DNA of 64,000 nt from Herbaspirillum robiniae (GTDB lineage Bacteria > Pseudomonadota > Gammaproteobacteria > Burkholderiales > Burkholderiaceae_D): the NCBI RefSeq assembly GCF_002213415.1, contig NZ_NJGU01000010.1, positions 62,001 to 126,000 on the forward strand. Direction: 5' to 3'. Of this stretch, positions 36,170 through 46,435 are shown piece after piece; within the stretch, counting starts at the first letter, position 1, and each line of letters opens with the position of its first letter. The notes below the pieces were generated by a model, which was not told the DNA's origin, did no database searches, and was given only the letters and a program-made list of their open reading frames with translations. The translations under genes and the position numbers were made by a program.

Positions 36170-37213
36170 TTACATGGGGAAGAAGTCGGGCGAGCGCGCA
36201 TGGGCGCGCGCGGTCTCCAGCGTGATGCGTTCGGCATGCACCAGCTCGCCCAGGCAGCCCTCCAGCGTCTGCATGCCCAGGCCGGTGGCGGTCTGGATGG
36301 CCGAGTAGAGCTGCGCCGTCTTGCCCTCGCGGATCAGGTTGCGGATGGCCGGCGTGCACAGCATGACCTCGTGCGCGGCCACGCGGCTGTGGCCGTCGGG
36401 CGCGGGCAGCAGCGTCTGCGAGATCACCGCCTGCAGCGATTCGGCCAGCATGGCGCGCGCGCCGTCCTTTTCGCCGGGCGCAAAGACGTCGACGATGCGG
36501 TCCACCGTCTTGGCCGCGGACGCCGTGTGCAGCGTGCCGAACACCAGATGGCCGGTCTCGGCCGCGGTCAGCGCCAGGCGGATGGTCTCGGCGTCGCGCA
36601 GTTCGCCCACCAGCAGCACGTCGGGATCTTCGCGCAGCGCGCCGCGCAGGGCGTCGGCGAAGGAGCGCGTGTGCGCGCCCAGTTCACGCTGGCTGACCAG
36701 CGAGCGGCGCGGCTCGTGGATGAATTCGATCGGGTCTTCGACGGTGATGATATGCGCCGCGCGATGTTCGTTGATGTGCCCGACCATCGCCGCCAGCGTG
36801 GTGCTCTTGCCTGAACCGGTGGCGCCGGTCACCAGCACCAGGCCGCGCGGGCGCAAGGCCAGTTCGGCGCAGACCGCGGGCGCGCCGATCGCCGTCAGCG
36901 CCGGGATCTGCTGCGGGATGTGGCGTATGGCCGCGGCCGCGCCGCGTTGCTGGCGATAGGCGTTGACGCGAAAGCGCCCCAGGCCCGGACGGTGGAAGGA
37001 GAAGTCGCACTCCATGCGCTCGGCATAGGCGGCGCGCTGCGCCTCGGTCATCACCGACTGCAGCATGCTCTGCAGTTGCTCGTCGGAAAGCGCGGTCAGG
37101 TTGATGCGCCGGATGTCGCCATGCACGCGCAGCATGGGTGGAAGTCCGGCTGACAAGTGCAGGTCCGAGGCCTGGTTTCGCACGGCAAATGCCAGTAGTC
37201 CGGCAATGTCCAT
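36170..37213 (-). CDS. pilT: Type IV pilus twitching/retraction ATPase, PilT family
   Basis: A 347-residue AAA-type hexameric ATPase. The PAS-like N-terminal domain reads MDIAGLLAFAVRNQASDLHLSAGLPP, the Walker A is GATGSGKSTTLAAM, the Asp box is ITVEDPIEFIH, Walker B is LLVGELRDAETI, and a His box (TGHLVFGTLHT) follows. The AIRNLIREGK block is typical of PilT rather than PilB. It powers pilus retraction. It is divergent from yggS-proC, an arrangement common in proteobacteria. Confidence 0.95.
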   Translation of the reverse strand: MDIAGLLAFAVRNQASDLHLSAGLPPMLRVHGDIRRINLTALSDEQLQSMLQSVMTEAQRAAYAERMECDFSFHRPGLGRFRVNAYRQQRGAAAAIRHIPQQIPALTAIGAPAVCAELALRPRGLVLVTGATGSGKSTTLAAMVGHINEHRAAHIITVEDPIEFIHEPRRSLVSQRELGAHTRSFADALRGALREDPDVLLVGELRDAETIRLALTAAETGHLVFGTLHTASAAKTVDRIVDVFAPGEKDGARAMLAESLQAVISQTLLPAPDGHSRVAAHEVMLCTPAIRNLIREGKTAQLYSAIQTATGLGMQTLEGCLGELVHAERITLETARAHARSPDFFPM

Positions 37214-37285
37214 TTATAATCCTTGCAAGGAAAGCACTAAGAATTCTTTTATATTCCCCGCGTCGAGCCCCTCCGGCCCCGGATT

Positions 37286-37987
37286 ATGTCGTCAATCGCC
37301 AAAAACTTGCAACACGTGCAACACCAGATCGCCGCCTCTGCCGAACGCGCACGGCGCGCGCCGTCGTCGATACAATTGCTGGCCGTGTCCAAGACCTTCG
37401 GCGAAGATGCGGTGCGCGAGGCGGTGCAGGCGGGCCAGTTCGCCTTCGGCGAAAACTATTTGCAGGAAGCGCTGGAAAAGATCGAGGCGCTGAAGTCGCC
37501 GGCCCCGGCCGCGCGGCTGGAGTGGCATTTCATCGGCCCGATCCAGAGCAACAAGACGCGGCCCATCGCCGAGCAGTTCGACTGGGTGCATTCGGTGGAC
37601 CGCGAAAAGATCGCGCGCCGGCTGTCCGAGCAGCGTCCTGCGGAACTGGGTCCGCTCAATGTCTGTCTGCAAGTGAACATCAGCGGCGAGGCCAGCAAGA
37701 GCGGCCTGACCCCGCAGGAATTGCCCGAGGTCGCCGCGCAGGTGGCGCAGCTGCCCCACATCCGGCTGCGCGGCCTGATGGCGATCCCGGAGCCGACCGA
37801 GGACGCCGCGCGCCAGCACCAGGCCTTCGCCGCCGTGCGCGCGCTGTACGAGTCGCTGCGCGCCGGCGGCCTGGCGCTGGACACGCTGTCCATGGGCATG
37901 TCGGCCGACCTGGAAGCGGCGGTCGCCGAGGGCGCGACCATCGTGCGCATCGGCAGCGCCATCTTCGGGGCGCGCAACTATACGTAG
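37286..37987 (+). CDS. yggS: YggS-family PLP homeostasis protein
   Basis: A 233-residue pyridoxal-phosphate-binding protein with the alanine-racemase-like barrel only. The PLP lysine is in IQLLAVSKTFGEDAV; FGENYLQEALEKI and HFIGPIQSNKTR are hallmark blocks, and the C-terminus has STLSMGMSADLEAAVAEGATIVRIGSAIFGARNY (given here as short segments SMGMSADLEAA and RIGSAIFG). It keeps PLP levels in balance and has no known catalytic activity. It is next to proC, and pilT is divergent. Confidence 0.96.
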   Translation: MSSIAKNLQHVQHQIAASAERARRAPSSIQLLAVSKTFGEDAVREAVQAGQFAFGENYLQEALEKIEALKSPAPAARLEWHFIGPIQSNKTRPIAEQFDWVHSVDREKIARRLSEQRPAELGPLNVCLQVNISGEASKSGLTPQELPEVAAQVAQLPHIRLRGLMAIPEPTEDAARQHQAFAAVRALYESLRAGGLALDTLSMGMSADLEAAVAEGATIVRIGSAIFGARNYT

Positions 37988-38094
37988 CACACTACGTGGA
38001 AGCAGGCGGCGGGCGCGGCGCGAAGCGGATGCGCCGGCCGCCTTTTACTGGAACAGAGCTTGAACAGAGCGTGAGAGCGACACAAGGAGCGGAA

Positions 38095-38907
38095 GTGAAG
38101 ATAGCGTTTATCGGCGGCGGCAACATGGCCACGGCCTTGATCGGCGGACTGGTCGGCAAGGTGGCCGAGCCGGGCAACATCCACGTGGTCGACGTCAATG
38201 CCGACGCGCTGCAGTCGCTCAAGGACAAGTTCGGCGTCACCACCGCCGCCGCCATCGACGGCACGGTGGCTTCCTGCGACGTCGTGGTGCTGGCGGTCAA
38301 GCCGCAGCAGCTGCGCGATGTGGTGGCGATCCTCAAGCCTTTCATCGGCGCCCAGCTGGTGCTGACGATCGCCGCCGGCATCCGCATCGCCGACATCTCG
38401 CGCTGGCTGGACGGCCACCAGGCCGTCGTGCGCGCCATGCCCAATACGCCGGCGCTGATCGGCCGCGGCATCAGCGGCGTGGCCGCCAATCAGGAAGTCA
38501 CCACGCTGCAGCGCGCCCAGGCCGATTCGATCCTGAAGGCCGTCGGCGAGACCTTGTGGGTGTCGGCCGAAGACCAGCTGGACGCGGTCACCGCGATCTC
38601 CGGCAGCGGCCCGGCCTACGTGTTCTATTTCCTCGAGGCGATGGAGAAGGCGGCCGCCGAACTGGGCCTGTCGCCGGCCGATGGCATGCAGCTGGCCAAG
38701 GCCACCTTCGAAGGCGCCACCGAGCTGGCGCGCCGTTCCGAGGAGCCGGTGGGCACGTTGCGCGAGCGCGTGACCTCCAAGGGCGGCACCACCTACGCCG
38801 CGCTGGTCAGCATGGAGCAGTCCGGCGTCAAGGATGCCATCGTCACGGCCTTGAAGGCCGCCGCCGCCCGCAGCAAGGAACTGGGCGACGAGTTCGGCAA
38901 GGCCTGA
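38095..38907 (+). CDS. proC: Pyrroline-5-carboxylate reductase
   Basis: A 270-residue enzyme of proline synthesis, reducing pyrroline-5-carboxylate with NAD(P)H. The Rossmann motif is FIGGGNMATALI, the substrate region contains MPNTPALIGRGISG, and the C-terminal helical domain has SGSGPAYVFYFLEAM and VTSKGGTTYAAL. The start is a GTG at 38095 with AAGGAG at ideal spacing; an in-frame GTG at 38071 is an alternative. The open frame extends upstream into yggS and is not used. The stop overlaps the next gene's ATG by one base (TGATGA). Confidence 0.96.
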   Translation: MKIAFIGGGNMATALIGGLVGKVAEPGNIHVVDVNADALQSLKDKFGVTTAAAIDGTVASCDVVVLAVKPQQLRDVVAILKPFIGAQLVLTIAAGIRIADISRWLDGHQAVVRAMPNTPALIGRGISGVAANQEVTTLQRAQADSILKAVGETLWVSAEDQLDAVTAISGSGPAYVFYFLEAMEKAAAELGLSPADGMQLAKATFEGATELARRSEEPVGTLRERVTSKGGTTYAALVSMEQSGVKDAIVTALKAAAARSKELGDEFGKA

Positions 38908-39656
38908 TGAAACGAAGTCTACGCATCAACGCGGCCCTGCCGCCGGCCGCGCTGGTTGTTGCGCTGCTGCTGGCGGGCTGCGCCTCCACCGCCGACAGCG
39001 ACGGCTACTACACCGTCAGGCGCGGCGACACGCTCTACAGCATCGGCCGCGACTTCGACCAGAGCCCGACCAATCTGTCGGTGTGGAACAAGCTGCGCAA
39101 TCCCAACGACCTGGAAGTCGGCCAGCGCATCCTGGTGCGCCCGCCGGTGGGCGTGGTGGCGCGCACCGGCGCCGGCCAGAGCCGTCCTGCCGCGGCGTCG
39201 GCGCCGGCGCGCAAGGCCGCGCCCGCCAAGCCTGCCGCCAGGCCCGCGGGCAAGTCCGGCGATGACGACGACGCGCCCAGCGCCGCCGATACCCGGCTGG
39301 ACTGGATGTGGCCCACCGCCGGCAAGTCTGCGCCCAGCGGCGACAGCTACAAGAAGGGCATCGACATCATCGGCAACGACGGCCAGCCCGTGGTGGCCGC
39401 CGCCGCCGGCAAGGTCACCTATGCCGGCCACGGCATCCGCGGCTACGGCAACATGGTGATCATCAAGCACACGCCGACGCTGCTGTCGGTCTACGCCCAC
39501 AACAAGAGCATCGCGGTCAAGGAAGGGCAGACCGTCACGCGCGGCCAGCAGATCGCCGCCATGGGCAACAGCGACACCAGCAAGGTGAAGCTGTATTTCG
39601 AAATCCGCCGCAACGGCAAGCCGGTCAATGTGATGGCGCTGTTGCCGCCGCGCTGA
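38907..39656 (+). CDS. LysM and degenerate LytM (M23) lipoprotein, NlpD-like
   Basis: A 249-residue lipoprotein: signal peptide with lipobox LLAGC at residues ~22-26, a LysM domain (YYTVRRGDTLYSIGRDF), a proline/alanine/lysine-rich linker, and a C-terminal LytM domain. The LytM domain lacks the zinc ligands of active peptidases: the usual histidine before GIDI is K, and the last HxH has tyrosine (KLYFEIR); one histidine (VYAHNK) remains. This is the state of NlpD/EnvC-type proteins, which activate amidases at the division septum and do not cut peptidoglycan. It is translationally coupled to proC, an unusual neighbour for nlpD (normally with rpoS or surE), so it may be a paralogue of the main NlpD. 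Confidence 0.88.
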   Translation: MKRSLRINAALPPAALVVALLLAGCASTADSDGYYTVRRGDTLYSIGRDFDQSPTNLSVWNKLRNPNDLEVGQRILVRPPVGVVARTGAGQSRPAAASAPARKAAPAKPAARPAGKSGDDDDAPSAADTRLDWMWPTAGKSAPSGDSYKKGIDIIGNDGQPVVAAAAGKVTYAGHGIRGYGNMVIIKHTPTLLSVYAHNKSIAVKEGQTVTRGQQIAAMGNSDTSKVKLYFEIRRNGKPVNVMALLPPR

Positions 39657-39670
39657 ACACGGGAAACACA

Positions 39671-39898
39671 ATGGCCAAACTGGAAGATATCGTCAGAAAA
39701 CAGAAGACGGGCGCGACCTTCGTCATCAGCGCCCAGATGCTGCAGCTGAGCCCGCGCGAGTTCGACGCGCTGGCGCAGGTATGGGACGACGACGGCGGCC
39801 CCGGCTTCAACGTCAGCGGGGTGCCGTTCCGGGTCGTGGTGGAGGGGGAGTTCCTGATCAGCCGGGTGACGGTGGTGAGGACTACGGCGGAGGTTTGA
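39671..39898 (+). CDS. Small conserved-looking protein of unknown function
   Basis: A 75-residue protein starting MAKLEDIVRKQKTGATFVIS and ending with beta-rich FNVSGVPFRVVVEGEFLISRVTVVRT. Codon use is like the neighbouring genes and the start follows GGGAA 12 bp after the NlpD-like stop. I do not recognise the family. The predicted pattern is an N-terminal helix followed by strands. A frame continuing from 39308 overlaps the LytM gene in another frame and is ignored. Confidence 0.6.
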   Translation: MAKLEDIVRKQKTGATFVISAQMLQLSPREFDALAQVWDDDGGPGFNVSGVPFRVVVEGEFLISRVTVVRTTAEV

Positions 39899-40016
39899 GG
39901 CGTTGCTCTTCGGGAGACTCTTGGGTTGTCCGGGCTTGTGATGTCAGCCGACGTTGTCGACCTCGCGGGGGCGGGGGATCATGGGCGTTCAATCGCCAAC
40001 GGAGCGCGACAAACGA

Positions 40017-40049
40017 CACTGGGTCCTGACTTTCGTCAGGACGACACGT
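40017..40049. repeat. REP-like palindrome
   Basis: ACTGGGTCCTGACTTTCGTC and the following AGGACGACACG form a hairpin (CCTGAC at 40025-40030, GTCAGG at 40035-40040). It is the same class as the palindromes ending the dispersed elements (ATCCCGGC...GCCGGGAT) with coordinated stem changes. It lies in the gap 39899-40265 after the small gene. Confidence 0.65.
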
Positions 40050-40090
40050 AGAAGAAAGTTTGAACCTTCTCTCGTTCGAGGCGCTCCCTG

Positions 40091-40167
40091 TTGCCTGTTG
40101 CCTGTTGCCTGTTGCCTGTTGCCTGTTGCCTGTTGCCTGTTGCCTGTTGCCTGTTGCCTGTTGCCTG
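40091..40167. repeat. Heptanucleotide tandem repeat, 11 x TTGCCTG
   Basis: Eleven exact copies of TTGCCTG in a row (77 bp), between a REP-like palindrome and the 3' end of the convergent tpm gene. Exact identity of all units suggests recent or ongoing slippage. No gene reads through it in a meaningful way. Confidence 0.97.
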
Positions 40168-40189
40168 TTGTCCCGAAGAAGGCCGGGAC

Positions 40190-40233
40190 CCGGTGACGTT
40201 CCGCTGCCGTCGACACCTGATCAATGTCACCGG
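40190..40233. repeat. Inverted repeat near the tpm 3' end
   Basis: CCGGTGAC (40190-40197) and GTCACCGG (40226-40233) are complementary across a 28-base loop. Adjacent GGATCCCCGCTGCGGCAGGG resembles the REP-like elements. It may be a degenerate member of that family. Confidence 0.5.
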
Positions 40234-40265
40234 ATCCCCGCTGCGGCAGGGACGCGCGGCGAATA

Positions 40266-40937
40266 TCAGGCGTTGGCGGAACCGTCGCGCCGCAGGCGAT
40301 AAGTCACCGAATCCAGCTTTTCCAGCCCGCGCTCCCTGAACTTGGGCTCCTTGTCCAGGATGTCGCGCCGGTCGATCGCATCGGCCTGCGTCAGCGGCGC
40401 GTAGATGCGCCGTACTTCATCTTCCCCCACCGAGAACGGCGGGCCAGCCATCCGGTCCTGCGCGTATTCCAGCGTGATCAGGATGCTTTGCGCGCCGGCC
40501 GGCAGGCGGCCGTAGACCTGTTCGGCATAACGCGGGCGCATCTCCGGCGGCAGCGCGATCAGCGCCGCGCGGTCGTAGGCGCCGGCGCAGGCGGCCAGGG
40601 TCTGGTCGGTCAGCGCGAAGATGTCGCCGCAGATGATCTCGATATTGCCGGCGGCATAGTGGCGGCCCTGGGAGGATTCGCTGACCTGCGGCGTCATGCC
40701 GTTCTCGGCGAAGAACTGCTCCACGGCCAGCTGCGAGAGCTCCACGCCCAGCACCTTGTGGCCCTGTTCGGCCAGCCACACCATATCCAGCGACTTGCCG
40801 CACAGCGGCACCAGCACCGTGCTGCCGGCCGGCAGCGCCAATGCGGGCCAGAATTTCTGCAGCAGCGGCGTCACGCGCGCCTGGTGGAAATTGGTCCGTC
40901 CCTCGCGCCAGCGTTCCAGCCAGAATTCGGCTTCCAT
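40266..40937 (-). CDS. tpm: Thiopurine S-methyltransferase family protein
   Basis: A 223-residue class I SAM-dependent methyltransferase of the TPMT family. Motifs: [15 protein letters not shown] at the N-terminus, the SAM loop [20 protein letters not shown], and the acid [27 protein letters not shown] follows as in bacterial TPMTs. Bacterial members detoxify selenite, tellurite or thiopurines by methylation. It lies downstream of ubiA on the same strand with a 40-bp gap, so the two may be co-transcribed. The stop is followed by a region of short repeats. Confidence 0.92.
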   Translation of the reverse strand: MEAEFWLERWREGRTNFHQARVTPLLQKFWPALALPAGSTVLVPLCGKSLDMVWLAEQGHKVLGVELSQLAVEQFFAENGMTPQVSESSQGRHYAAGNIEIICGDIFALTDQTLAACAGAYDRAALIALPPEMRPRYAEQVYGRLPAGAQSILITLEYAQDRMAGPPFSVGEDEVRRIYAPLTQADAIDRRDILDKEPKFRERGLEKLDSVTYRLRRDGSANA

Positions 40938-40977
40938 CTTGTCTCCTCCTTGTTGGTTGGTGTCGTGTCGTGCCGCC

Positions 40978-41832
40978 TCAGCGCAACAGGTAATCCAGCG
41001 CCACGCCGGCGAAGATCGCCGAGCCCAGCCAGTTGTTGTTGTTGAAGGCGGCGAAGCAGCGCATGCGGTCGCGCTCGCGGATCAGCGTGTAGTGGTAGAG
41101 CGCGAAGCCGCAGGCCACCAGCATGCCGGCCGAGAACCACAGGCCCAGCCCGTACTGCAGGCCAACCACCCAGATCAGCCCCAGCGCCGCCGCGTAGCAC
41201 AGCATGATGGCCAGCACGTCGTGGCGACCGAAGGTGATGGCCGAGGTCTTGATGCCGATCTTGAGGTCGTCGTCGCGGTCGACCATGGCGTACTCGGTGT
41301 CGTAGGCCACCGCCCAGAACACGTTGGCGACCAGCAGCGCCCAGGCCGCCAGCGGCACCGCGCCGGTGACGGTGGCGAAGCCCATCGGAATGCCGAAGCC
41401 GAAGGCGATGCCGAGATAGGCCTGCGGGATCGCGAAGAAGCGCTTGAAGTAGGGATAGCTGGCCGCGATGATCACCGCCGCCACCGACAGCTGCTTGGTC
41501 AGCGCATTGAACGGCAGGATCAGCAGGAAGGACACCAGCGCCAGCACGCCGGCCACCATCAGCGCCTCCCACGACTTGATCTTGCCCGAGGTCAGCGGGC
41601 GCTGCTCGGTGCGCTTGACGTGCAGGTCGAAATCGCGGTCGGCGTAATCGTTGATGGCGCAGCCGGCCGAGCGCATCAGCACCGTGCCGATCACGTAGAT
41701 GGCCACCACGCTCCAGTCGGGGCGGCCGCCCGAGGCCAGCCACAGCGCGATCAGCGTGGGCCACAGCAAGAGGAGGATGCCGATGGGTTTGTGGGCGCGC
41801 ACCAGAAGCGCGTAGAGCTTGAGCCTGTTCAT
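40978..41832 (-). CDS. ubiA: 4-hydroxybenzoate octaprenyltransferase
   Basis: A 284-residue integral membrane prenyltransferase with eight to nine spans. The two aspartate-rich motifs are NDYADRDFD (residues 61-69) and the [12 protein letters not shown] block near residue 190, both needed to bind Mg and the prenyl diphosphate. It attaches the octaprenyl tail to 4-hydroxybenzoate in ubiquinone synthesis. The ATG at 41832 gives the normal N-terminus ([16 protein letters not shown]). The upstream 246-bp gap is shared with the divergent ugp operon. Confidence 0.96.
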   Translation of the reverse strand: MNRLKLYALLVRAHKPIGILLLLWPTLIALWLASGGRPDWSVVAIYVIGTVLMRSAGCAINDYADRDFDLHVKRTEQRPLTSGKIKSWEALMVAGVLALVSFLLILPFNALTKQLSVAAVIIAASYPYFKRFFAIPQAYLGIAFGFGIPMGFATVTGAVPLAAWALLVANVFWAVAYDTEYAMVDRDDDLKIGIKTSAITFGRHDVLAIMLCYAAALGLIWVVGLQYGLGLWFSAGMLVACGFALYHYTLIRERDRMRCFAAFNNNNWLGSAIFAGVALDYLLR

Positions 41833-42078
41833 GCCGGATCCGTGAAACGAAAGCCCGCATTATAAATCGCGCCTGCTGCGCCCGCCCAAGCCTGACAGGG
41901 CGCTGACATGCGTTTCCCGTCATAGGGGAAACTACGTAGAAAAATATCTTATTGATAATTTTCTGCTGCGCAGCATCATCTTTTTTCTTTGCGCCGCAAC
42001 GCGAGTGCGGCTAATGTAACGCGGCTGTCACGGAGCGTTGATAGCATCAAAACCCCTTTTTCCGAGAGGTATCCTCCG

Positions 42079-43389
42079 ATGAAATTCAAAACACTGATCG
42101 CGACCGGCGCGCTGGCGACGATCACATCTTCCGCCTTCGCCGCAACCGAGATCTCCTGGTGGCATTCGATGACCGGCGCCCTGGGCGAACGCGTCAACGC
42201 CCTGGCCGACGACTTCAACAAGACCCAGTCCGACTACAAGGTCGTGCCGGTCTACAAGGGCACCTATGACGAGTCGATGGCCGCCGCCATCGCCGCCTAC
42301 CGCGCCGGCAACGCTCCCGACATCCTGCAGGTGTTCGAAGTCGGCACCGCCACCATGATCTACGCCAAGGGCGCGGTCAAGCCGGTGTATGAAGTCATGC
42401 ACCAGGCAGGCGAGAAGTTCGACCAGAACGCCTACGTTCCGGCCGTCGCGGGTTACTACTCGACCAACAAGGGCATGATGTCCTTCCCGTTCAACAGCTC
42501 CACCACCATCATGTTCTACAACAAGGACATGTTCGCCAAGGCCGGCCTGGATCCCGAGAAGCCGCCCGTCACCTGGCAGGAGTTCGTCGGCATGGCCGCC
42601 AAGATCAAGGCCAGCGGCGCGTCCTGTGCATACACCACCACCTGGCAATCCTGGGTGCATTTGGAATCGTTTTCAACCTGGCACAACGTCGAGCTGGCTT
42701 CCAAGAACAACGGCTTCGGCGGCCTGGATGCGCGCCTGAAACTGAACAGCCCGCTGCACGTGCGTCACATCGAAAACCTGGCCAACTGGGCCAAGCAGGG
42801 CTACTTCACCTATGCCGGCCGCAAGGATGAAGCCAACGCCAAGTTCAACGCCGGCGAGTGCGCCATCATCACCGGTTCGTCCTCGGCTTATGCCGATATC
42901 CGCAAGAACGCCAAGTTCAAGTTCGGCGTGGCGACGCTGCCGTACTACAACGACGTGCAGGGCGCACCGCAGAACACCGTCATCGGCGGCGCTTCGCTGT
43001 GGGTGATGAACGGCAAGAAGGCCGACGAGTACAAGGGCGTGGCCAAGTTCTTCACCTACCTGTCCAAGCCGGAAGTGGCGGCCAAGTGGCACCAGGACAC
43101 CGGCTACCTGCCGGTCACCAAGGCCGCCTACGAGCTGACCAAGCAGGCCGGCTTCTATGACCGCAACCCGGGCACCGACGTCGCCGTCAAGCAGATGATC
43201 GTCAAGACCACCGAGAAGTCGCGCGGCCTGCGCCTGGGCAACTACGCCCAGGTCCGCACCGTGTTCGACGAGGAACTGGAAAACGTCTGGACCGGCAAGA
43301 AGACCCCGAAGGACGCACTGGATTCGGCCGTCAAGCGCGGCGACGAACTGCTGGTGCGCTTCGAGAAGGCCAACAAGGGCAACCAGTAA
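42079..43389 (+). CDS. ugpB: Glycerol-3-phosphate ABC transporter binding protein UgpB
   Basis: A 436-residue periplasmic binding protein with a Sec signal peptide (LIATGALATITSSAFA) and the UgpB/MalE-type fold starting ATEISWWHSMTGALGERVN. The conserved SWVHLESFSTWHN block is typical of UgpB. It captures sn-glycerol-3-phosphate or glycerophosphodiesters for the UgpAEC importer. The ATG at 42079 follows GAGAGGTATCC. A hairpin in the 132-bp gap to ugpA may reduce downstream expression, as is usual for binding proteins. No Pho box was recognised with confidence. Confidence 0.94.
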   Translation: MKFKTLIATGALATITSSAFAATEISWWHSMTGALGERVNALADDFNKTQSDYKVVPVYKGTYDESMAAAIAAYRAGNAPDILQVFEVGTATMIYAKGAVKPVYEVMHQAGEKFDQNAYVPAVAGYYSTNKGMMSFPFNSSTTIMFYNKDMFAKAGLDPEKPPVTWQEFVGMAAKIKASGASCAYTTTWQSWVHLESFSTWHNVELASKNNGFGGLDARLKLNSPLHVRHIENLANWAKQGYFTYAGRKDEANAKFNAGECAIITGSSSAYADIRKNAKFKFGVATLPYYNDVQGAPQNTVIGGASLWVMNGKKADEYKGVAKFFTYLSKPEVAAKWHQDTGYLPVTKAAYELTKQAGFYDRNPGTDVAVKQMIVKTTEKSRGLRLGNYAQVRTVFDEELENVWTGKKTPKDALDSAVKRGDELLVRFEKANKGNQ

Positions 43390-43441
43390 CATCCGTAGCG
43401 GCCTTGCCGCTGTCCGCTCGCGCGGGCACGCGGCATGCGTT

Positions 43442-43490
43442 CCCGGCGGCATCGTCCCCAGTCGATGGGACATGCCGCCGGATTTCGTTT
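43442..43490 (+). terminator. Attenuator-like hairpin between ugpB and ugpA
   Basis: CCGGCGGCAT (43442-43451) pairs with ATGCCGCCGG (43471-43480), with an inner GTCCC/GGGAC stem, followed by ATTTCGTTTT. It probably acts as a partial terminator that keeps ugpB in excess over the membrane components. Confidence 0.7.
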
Positions 43491-43521
43491 TCCTGAACCT
43501 CATTTTGTGACCTGAACGAAC

Positions 43522-44406
43522 GTGGAAAAACGCGCGCGATTCAAATCGAAGTGGCTGCCGTATCTGCTGGTCGCACCGCAGATCTTGATCACTTTGCTGT
43601 TCTTCTTCTGGCCCGCCATCCAGGCCCTGTACCAGTCCGTGCTGCTGCAGGATGCCTTCGGCGGCTATTCCGAATTCGTCTGGTTCGACAACTTCGCGGC
43701 GCTCTTCGGCGACCCGACCTACCTCGAATCCTTCCGCACCACCGCGCTGTTCTCGCTGCTGGTGGCCTTCTTCGGCATGGCGATCTCGCTGTTGCTGGCC
43801 GTGTTCGCCGACCGCGTCACCAAGGGCGCGTCGATCTACAAGACCTTCCTGATCTGGCCCTATGCGGTCTCGCCGGTGGTGGTGGGCGTGCTGTGGATGT
43901 TCCTGCTGAGCCCCTCGCTGGGCGTGCTGTCGCACGTGCTGTCGTGGCTGGGCATACGCTGGGACTACATGGTCAACGGCAACCACGCGATGATCCTGAT
44001 CGTGATCGCCGCCATCTGGAAGCAGATCAGCTACAACTTCCTGTTCTTCCTGGCCGGCCTGCAGTCCATCCCCAAGTCGCTGATCGAAGCGGCCGCCATC
44101 GACGGCGCCGGTCCGGTCAAGCGCTTCTTCACCATCGTGTTCCCGCTGATCTCGCCGACCACCTTCTTCCTGCTGGTGGTCAACGTGGTCTACGCCTTCT
44201 TCGACACCTTCGCCATCGTCGAGGCCACCACCCACGGCGGCCCCGGCAAGGACACCGAGATCCTGGTCTACAAGGTGTTCTCCGACGGCTTCAAGGGCGG
44301 CGACCTGGGCAGCGCCGCGGCGCAGTCGGTGGTGCTGATGGCGGTGGTGATCCTGCTGACCGTGGTGCAGTTCAAATACGTTGAGAAAAAGGTGCAATAC
44401 GCATGA
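43522..44406 (+). CDS. ugpA: Glycerol-3-phosphate ABC transporter permease UgpA
   Basis: A 294-residue MalF-type permease with six spans. The EAA loop is in LIEAAAIDGAGPVKRFFTIVFPLISP. It starts with a GTG at 43522 and a positively charged N-terminus (EKRARFKSKWLPYLLVAPQ). It overlaps ugpE by four bases (ATGA). The ribosome site is weak, in keeping with low expression relative to ugpB. Confidence 0.95.
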   Translation: MEKRARFKSKWLPYLLVAPQILITLLFFFWPAIQALYQSVLLQDAFGGYSEFVWFDNFAALFGDPTYLESFRTTALFSLLVAFFGMAISLLLAVFADRVTKGASIYKTFLIWPYAVSPVVVGVLWMFLLSPSLGVLSHVLSWLGIRWDYMVNGNHAMILIVIAAIWKQISYNFLFFLAGLQSIPKSLIEAAAIDGAGPVKRFFTIVFPLISPTTFFLLVVNVVYAFFDTFAIVEATTHGGPGKDTEILVYKVFSDGFKGGDLGSAAAQSVVLMAVVILLTVVQFKYVEKKVQYA

Positions 44407-45254
44407 TCGAGAGACGTCCCATCCTTGATGCGGTCAGCCACCTGGTGCTGATCCTGGGCGTGCTGGCGGTGATATTCCCGCTGTACGTCGCCTTCGTCGC
44501 CAGCACCCAGACCGCGGAGCAGTCGGCCATGTCGCCGATCTCGCTGGTGCCCGGCGGCGAGTTCCTGAACAACTACGGCACGGTGCTGTTCAAGGGCGCC
44601 TCCGGCAACGTCAGCGCGCCGCCGGTGTTGAACATGCTGTGGGTCAGCCTGGCCACGGCCTTGATCATCGCCGTGGGCAAGATCTCCATCTCCATGCTGT
44701 CGGCGTTCGCCATCGTGTACTTCCGCTTCCCCGGCCGCAACCTGTTCTTCTGGATGATCTTCGTCACCCTGATGCTGCCGGTGGAGGTGCGCATCACGCC
44801 GACCTACCAGGTGGTGTCCGACTTCGGCATGTTGAACAGCTATGCCGGCCTGACGGTGCCGCTGATCGCCTCGGCCACCGCCACCTTCCTGTTCCGCCAG
44901 TTCTTCCTGACGGTGCCCGATGAACTGGCCGAGGCCGCGCGCATCGATGGCGCCGGCCCCCTGCGCTTCCTCAAGGACGTGCTGTGGCCGCTGTCGCGCA
45001 CCAACGTGATCGCGCTGTTCGTGATCATGTTCATCTACGGCTGGAACCAGTACCTGTGGCCGTTGATGATCGCCACGCAGCAGGACATGTATCCGATCGG
45101 CATCGGCATCAAGACCCTGATCTCGGGCGGCGACTCGGCCGTCGAGTGGAACATGGTCATGGCCACGATGATGCTGGCCATGCTGCCGCCCGGACTGGTC
45201 GTGGTGGTGATGCAGAAATGGTTCGTCAAGGGCCTGGTCGATTCCGAAAAATAA
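44403..45254 (+). CDS. ugpE: Glycerol-3-phosphate ABC transporter permease UgpE
   Basis: A 283-residue MalG-type permease with six spans and the EAA loop in ELAEAARIDGAGPLRFLKDVLWPLS. It pairs with UgpA to form the channel. The ATG overlaps the ugpA stop. The last block, WFVKGLVDSEK, is typical of the C-terminus of UgpE. It is followed 18 bp later by ugpC. Confidence 0.95.
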   Translation: MIERRPILDAVSHLVLILGVLAVIFPLYVAFVASTQTAEQSAMSPISLVPGGEFLNNYGTVLFKGASGNVSAPPVLNMLWVSLATALIIAVGKISISMLSAFAIVYFRFPGRNLFFWMIFVTLMLPVEVRITPTYQVVSDFGMLNSYAGLTVPLIASATATFLFRQFFLTVPDELAEAARIDGAGPLRFLKDVLWPLSRTNVIALFVIMFIYGWNQYLWPLMIATQQDMYPIGIGIKTLISGGDSAVEWNMVMATMMLAMLPPGLVVVVMQKWFVKGLVDSEK

Positions 45255-45272
45255 ACCTACAGAAGATCCGAT

Positions 45273-46364
<1,092 letters not shown>

Positions 46365-46383
46365 GGCGGGGCGCTCGTCCATG

Positions 46384-46412
46384 AAAAAGGCCTCGCGATG
46401 CGAGGCCTTTTT
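46384..46412. terminator. Bidirectional intrinsic terminator between ugpC and oxyR
   Basis: AAAAAGGCCTCGC and GCGAGGCCTTTTT flank a three-base loop: a perfect 13-bp stem with A and T ends, suited to both convergent genes. Confidence 0.92.
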
Positions 46413-46435
46413 CCTTGGTGGACGACGGTGCGCGG

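Noticed and set aside
40091-40167. Regular repeats as a possible CRISPR array
   Set aside because: Units are 7 bp and contiguous, with no spacers and no cas genes nearby.
41976-42221. 81-codon minus-strand frame over the ugpB start
   Set aside because: Overlaps the ugpB leader and signal-peptide region in antisense; no domain or start signal.
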